Below, in pieces: positions 61,516-64,000 of a DNA stretch of 64,000 nucleotides. Origin of the DNA: JBBSUQ01 sp964389755 (GTDB lineage Bacteria; Bacteroidota; Bacteroidia; Flavobacteriales_D; Crocinitomicaceae). The notes beneath the pieces are model-generated. The model saw only the letters and a list, made by a program, of their open reading frames with translations. It was not told the origin of the DNA and made no database searches. The DNA is taken from the NCBI GenBank assembly GCA_964389755.1, contig CAYMEW010000004.1:1-64000 (forward strand), given 5' to 3'. Position 1 is the first letter of the stretch. Each line of letters begins with the position of its first letter. The position numbers were made by a program, and so were the translations under genes.

Positions 61516-63051
61516 ATGGAACAAAAAGAGGATAAGTTAAAGGACGTTATTTCCCACGCAAAGGAATACGGGTTTGTGTTTCCTTCATCGGAGATCTACG
61601 ACGGGCTCGCCGCCACGTATGATTACGGTCAGCTGGGTTCGGAGCTGAAGAACAACATCAAGACCTACTGGTGGAAGTCGATGACGCAAATGCATGAAAA
61701 CATCGTCGGCATCGATGCCTCTATTTTTATGCACCCGACAACCTGGAAAGCCTCCGGACACGTGGATGCCTTTAACGATCCGCTGATCGATAATAAAGAT
61801 TCCAAAAAACGCTACCGTGCCGATGTGCTCATCGAAGATCACATGGAAAAGATCCGTCAAAAGATCGAGAAAGAGGTAGAGAAGGGGCGCAAACGCTTCG
61901 GAGACAGCTTTGACGAAGAGCAGTTCCGTGCAACAAACCCGAATGTACTGCGCAATGCCGGGAAAATCGCCGATATCGAAACGCGTATGCGCCAGACACT
62001 TGGCGAAAACGACCTGGCGGGAGTGAAAACGCTTATCGAGGAACTCGAGATCGTTTGCCCGATATCCGGATCGAAGAACTGGACGGAAGTGCGTCAGTTC
62101 AACCTCATGTTCTCAACCGAACTCGGTTCCGTGGCAGGAGATGCCTCCACGATCTACCTGCGTCCTGAAACGGCACAGGGAATTTTTGTAAACTTTTTGA
62201 ACGTGCAAAAATCCGGGCGGATGAAGATCCCGTTCGGGATTGCACAGATCGGAAAAGCTTTCCGTAACGAGATCATCGCCCGGCAGTTCATCTTCCGGAT
62301 GCGCGAATTCGAACAAATGGAAATGCAATTCTTTGTACGGCCCGGTGAAGAGCTCAAGTGGTACGAATACTGGAAGGAAATGCGTATCAACTGGCACAAA
62401 GCACTGAATCTCGGAACGGAAAATTACCGTTTCCACGACCATATCAAACTGGCACATTACGCCAATGCCGCCTGCGACATCGAGTTCGATTTCCCGATGG
62501 GCTTCAAAGAACTTGAAGGAATCCATTCGCGGACGGATTACGACCTGAAGCAGCACGAGCAATATTCGGGGAAGAAACTGCAGTACTTCGACCCGGAGAT
62601 CAACCAGAACTACGTGCCTTACGTGATCGAAACTTCCGTGGGTCTCGACCGGATGTTCCTGGCTGTACTCAGCGCCAGTTATAAAAACGAAACGCTGGAA
62701 GACGGCAGCGAACGCGTGGTACTTTCGATCCCGCCTGCACTGGCCCCGTATAAAGTTGCGGTAATGCCGCTCACCAAAAAGGACGGTCTTCCCGAAAAAG
62801 CACGCGAGATCATCGACGGCCTGAAGTTCGATTTCCAGTGCCAGTATGATGAAAAGGACTCGATCGGGAAACGCTATCGCCGGCAGGATGCGATCGGAAC
62901 ACCGTTTTCAGTGACCGTGGATCACCAGACACTTGAAGACAATACCGTGACTATCCGCGACCGTGACACGATGCAGCAGGAACGTGTCGCTATTTCCGAA
63001 CTACATACGATCATTGATCGCAAGGTAAGTCTGCGTACATTGCTGGCATAA
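61516..63051 (+). CDS. glyS: Glycyl-tRNA synthetase, single-chain type
   Basis: A 511-residue class II synthetase of the eukaryote-like dimeric (alpha2) kind, charging tRNA-Gly. FVFPSSEIYDGLAATYDYG is the N-terminal hallmark. Motif 2 is FRNEIIARQFIFRMREFEQM and motif 3 lies in TSVGLDRMFLAVL. The anticodon-binding domain starts at about residue 410 (PYKVAVMPLTKKDGLPEKA). The ATG at 61516 fits the family start and promoter; an upstream start at 61477 would precede the promoter. Confidence 0.96.
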   Translation: MEQKEDKLKDVISHAKEYGFVFPSSEIYDGLAATYDYGQLGSELKNNIKTYWWKSMTQMHENIVGIDASIFMHPTTWKASGHVDAFNDPLIDNKDSKKRYRADVLIEDHMEKIRQKIEKEVEKGRKRFGDSFDEEQFRATNPNVLRNAGKIADIETRMRQTLGENDLAGVKTLIEELEIVCPISGSKNWTEVRQFNLMFSTELGSVAGDASTIYLRPETAQGIFVNFLNVQKSGRMKIPFGIAQIGKAFRNEIIARQFIFRMREFEQMEMQFFVRPGEELKWYEYWKEMRINWHKALNLGTENYRFHDHIKLAHYANAACDIEFDFPMGFKELEGIHSRTDYDLKQHEQYSGKKLQYFDPEINQNYVPYVIETSVGLDRMFLAVLSASYKNETLEDGSERVVLSIPPALAPYKVAVMPLTKKDGLPEKAREIIDGLKFDFQCQYDEKDSIGKRYRRQDAIGTPFSVTVDHQTLEDNTVTIRDRDTMQQERVAISELHTIIDRKVSLRTLLA

Positions 63052-63110
63052 AAGATTTTGAGGTAAAAGAGCATTTTTACGAATTAACTTCGTAACTTGC
63101 TTATTACCTT

Positions 63111-64000
63111 ATGATAACGTGCAGCTTCTGTTTCGCTACTGATGTACACACCAAGGATCAGGACTGTAAACTGGTTTTGGTGCTTATACCGGCTTTATCC
63201 CCGGAAGTGAACCTCTTTGCCAGGCTGAGACCTTTTTTTCCGGATGCCCTGGTATACGAGCTGCACCTGCCTGCCGTTGCGTGGGAACAGACGCTGATCA
63301 CGGTTCCCTTGCTCGCCTGTTTTTACGGCACAGGACTGGAGGTGAATAGCTATCACTTAAGCTATGATTATCTCGAAGAAAATCCGTACGAACGCGGCTT
63401 CGACCTGGCTTCGATGATCGACCGGGATCAGGGGAGCGGCGGCCTGTTCTTTTCCACGCTCAATTACCTGGAAACCGATCTTTTACTCAACGGGCTGATA
63501 GCCGCGGGATTTGATGCCTTTCCGCTGCTGGGAGGGATGCTTCCCCCGACCGTTTCGGGAGATCACGCAATGTATGTCAACGGCCGTGCACTGAAAAAAG
63601 GAGTGAGTATCCTGAGTTTCGGACAGGCAAATTTGCGTGCCCAAACAGCGTTCAGTCAGGGTTTCATACCCTTCGGACCGTCTTTTCGCATTACGGCTGC
63701 GGGTGGAGATGAGATCCTCGAAATAGAGCATGCGCCGGCACTTACTTTTTTTAAAACGCTTTTCGAAAGAGTCACGAAACTCGATCCGCGGCAGTTGTTG
63801 TTGGGTGCAGCCATCGAAGTACAATCCGAAAACGGTACTTTTTGCCGCAAGATCATACGGACCGAAGAACGCCGGGGCAGTGTGTTCGTAGCCGGAGAAG
63901 TTCCTTCCGGTGCCACATTTCGCTTTTTCCGGGGCGACGTCATCGATGTTTCGGAGCAGTCGCGCACCTGTTTGCGACAATTACTGTCGAACCACGAAGA
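63111..64000 (+). CDS. FIST-domain signal-transduction protein, 3' end cut off by window edge
   Basis: The frame opens at the ATG at 63111 and runs without a stop to the window end (296 codons). FPLLGGMLPPTVSGDHAMYV, then LKKGVSILSF, then FIPFGPSFRITAAGGDEILE and HAPALTFFKTLF follow the FIST_N to FIST_C pattern of the sensory domain often found ahead of kinases, cyclases or methyl-acceptor modules. The output domain, if any, is beyond the window. It is 59 bp after glyS; a weak TAACTTGC element is the only promoter-like feature. Confidence 0.75.
   Translation, partial: MITCSFCFATDVHTKDQDCKLVLVLIPALSPEVNLFARLRPFFPDALVYELHLPAVAWEQTLITVPLLACFYGTGLEVNSYHLSYDYLEENPYERGFDLASMIDRDQGSGGLFFSTLNYLETDLLLNGLIAAGFDAFPLLGGMLPPTVSGDHAMYVNGRALKKGVSILSFGQANLRAQTAFSQGFIPFGPSFRITAAGGDEILEIEHAPALTFFKTLFERVTKLDPRQLLLGAAIEVQSENGTFCRKIIRTEERRGSVFVAGEVPSGATFRFFRGDVIDVSEQSRTCLRQLLSNHE

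Overview
The window looks like chromosome from a member of the Bacteroidota, most likely order Flavobacteriales and perhaps near Fluviicola/Crocinitomicaceae; the family-level placement is my inference from gene style. The evidence is type IX secretion (T9SS) C-terminal sorting domains on several secreted proteins, repeated TAnnTTTG -7 promoter boxes, few Shine-Dalgarno sites, and an alternative complex III (act) operon joined to a cytochrome c oxidase. Most of the sequence is ordinary, dense core genome of medium GC. No rRNA, tRNA, CRISPR array, transposase or integrase gene was found.

Layout. 1-10 kb: a cut-off 3-hydroxyanthranilate dioxygenase, a divergent SDR, a large adhesin-like T9SS protein, an M23 peptidase, an MsbA-type ABC exporter, rbfA with a LolC/FtsX-type permease, and ruvB-queG. 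10.3-22.5 kb: one long minus-strand respiratory operon, actABCDEF-ctaCD, which carries electrons from quinol through alternative complex III and cytochrome c to an A-type oxidase. 22.7-26.8 kb: SPOR protein, rnpA, S41 protease and O-antigen ligase, tightly packed. 26.9-35.7 kb: mgtE, a FucP-like sugar transporter, feoAB with a 46-residue FeoB-associated protein, aspartate kinase, a 569-bp gene-free stretch, and gpsA. 35.8-41.3 kb: a very large NtrY-like sensor kinase, uridine kinase and an unknown exported protein, with overlapping reading frames. 41.4-44.3 kb: a thioredoxin-fold protein and a secreted trypsin-like protease.

44.4-51.1 kb is the most unusual region. Five plus-strand genes lie nearly end to end (T9SS subtilase with an N-terminal propeller, outer-membrane barrel, propeller lipoprotein, second barrel paralogue, small lipoprotein). 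Most of this block is AT-rich. It is flanked by a 24-bp direct repeat with one mismatch. The right copy lies inside the 3' end of hemD. The left copy lies in a fragment that still encodes a hemD-like C-terminus. The simplest reading is a genomic island inserted into the hemD 3' end, where it replaced the last codons of the gene and left the old ones on the far side.

51.1-64 kb: hemACD, a DUF1800/DUF1501 secreted pair, a SpoIIE-type phosphatase with a STAS-like partner, a DUF4412 protein, rseP, a small conserved unknown gene divergent from glycyl-tRNA synthetase, and a FIST-domain gene that runs off the end.

Gene starts were chosen from family N-termini, signal peptides and the position of -7 boxes. 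Several genes (feoA, rbfA, glyS and the gene at 61386) have the -7 box four or five bases from the start codon and are probably leaderless. Domain boundaries given as residue numbers are approximate unless a single residue is named.
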